This document shows, piece by piece, positions 5,994 through 7,448 of a stretch of 7,448 nt of DNA (position 1 is its first letter; each line of letters starts with the position of its first letter). This DNA comes from an uncultured Victivallaceae bacterium (GTDB lineage: Bacteria > Verrucomicrobiota > Lentisphaeria > Victivallales > Victivallaceae). The notes under the pieces were generated by a model that was not told the DNA's origin, searched no databases, and saw only the letters and a list, made by a program, of their open reading frames with translations. The DNA is taken from NCBI GenBank assembly GCA_934663655.1, contig CAKUKT010000119.1, positions 1 through 7,448 of the forward strand, read 5' to 3'. The position numbers and the translations under genes were made by a program.

Positions 5994-6063
5994 GAAGTTG
6001 ATTTCCAGATTGTTGTCAAATTGTGCCGACGCGCTGTTTCTTCCGATATCCCCGCTGCCCGGA

Positions 6064-6103
6064 GCCCGGAACGGGTTCAATCCGTCGCCGGGCGTCTGTT
6101 TTT
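6064..6103. terminator. Hairpin between eno and gntR, U-tract on the plus strand
   Basis: GCCCGG (6064-6069) pairs with CCGGGC (6088-6093), with a possible inner ACGG/CCGT stem, ten bases beyond the eno stop. On the minus strand, the direction of eno, no U-tract follows, so eno transcripts could read on into gntR with partial pausing. On the plus strand the hairpin is followed by GTCTG and TTTTT (6099-6103). This resembles a terminator for transcription entering eno in antisense. Its role is inferred. Confidence 0.35.

Positions 6104-7448
<1,345 letters not shown>

Noticed and set aside
5991..6019. Promoter for gntR from TTGACA (6019-6014, minus strand)
   Set aside because: The -35 is perfect, but at 17-base spacing the -10 would be TTCATG, overlapping the start codon. 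There is no convincing -10.

Overview
The window is a GC-rich bacterial chromosomal segment with five recognisable genes and one gene cut by the left edge. The best guess is a Lentisphaerota (Victivallis-like) or related PVC-group bacterium. The reasons are the pseudopilin-like secreted protein at the left edge, of a class greatly expanded in Lentisphaerota and Planctomycetota, the GntR/LacI hybrid regulator, and the high GC with compact genes. No rRNA or other taxonomic marker is present, so this placement is an inference.

Layout. (1) 1-623, plus strand: the 3' part of a prepilin-type N-terminal-helix protein ending in an H-Xn-DG-type motif. (2) 624-862: a convergent intergenic region rich in GC hairpins, including a direct repeat of a CCCGCGCG hairpin block. 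(3) 863-2041, minus strand: a divergent NeuB/SpsE (sialic acid synthase) family protein with a C-terminal SAF domain; several residues that bind phosphoenolpyruvate and sugar in characterised NeuB are replaced. (4) 2042-2323: a divergent promoter region with one good sigma70-like promoter on each strand (both -10 TATATT, 17-bp spacing) and repeated TTCCGGTTTT-type motifs. (5) 2324-3400, plus strand: an AraR-type regulator, a GntR winged helix joined to a LacI/PBP1-like ligand domain, probably controlling the NeuB-like gene and itself. (6) 3361-3570: a tandem repeat with an 88/89-bp period. Its first copy contains the last codons and stop of the regulator, and it fills the gap between two convergent genes. 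(7) 3649-5259, 5256-5993 and 6104-7381, all minus strand: an apparent eno - gntR - nhaP2 transcription unit made of enolase, a FadR-type (FCD) GntR regulator and a K+/H+ antiporter with a TrkA-C domain. The last two overlap by the 4 bases ATGA.

How they fit together. The NeuB-like gene and the hybrid regulator form a typical divergent regulator/target pair, in which a small molecule (probably a sugar) would relieve or impose control at the shared region. No CMP-sialate synthetase or UDP-GlcNAc epimerase gene is visible, and the active-site changes argue against plain sialic acid synthesis. The eno-gntR-nhaP2 unit joins a glycolytic enzyme to ion/pH homeostasis through a coupled regulator; this arrangement is unusual. 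No CRISPR, phage, transposase, tRNA or rRNA feature was found. The items most worth following up are the altered NeuB-like protein with its dedicated regulator, and the tandem repeat built from the regulator's 3' end.
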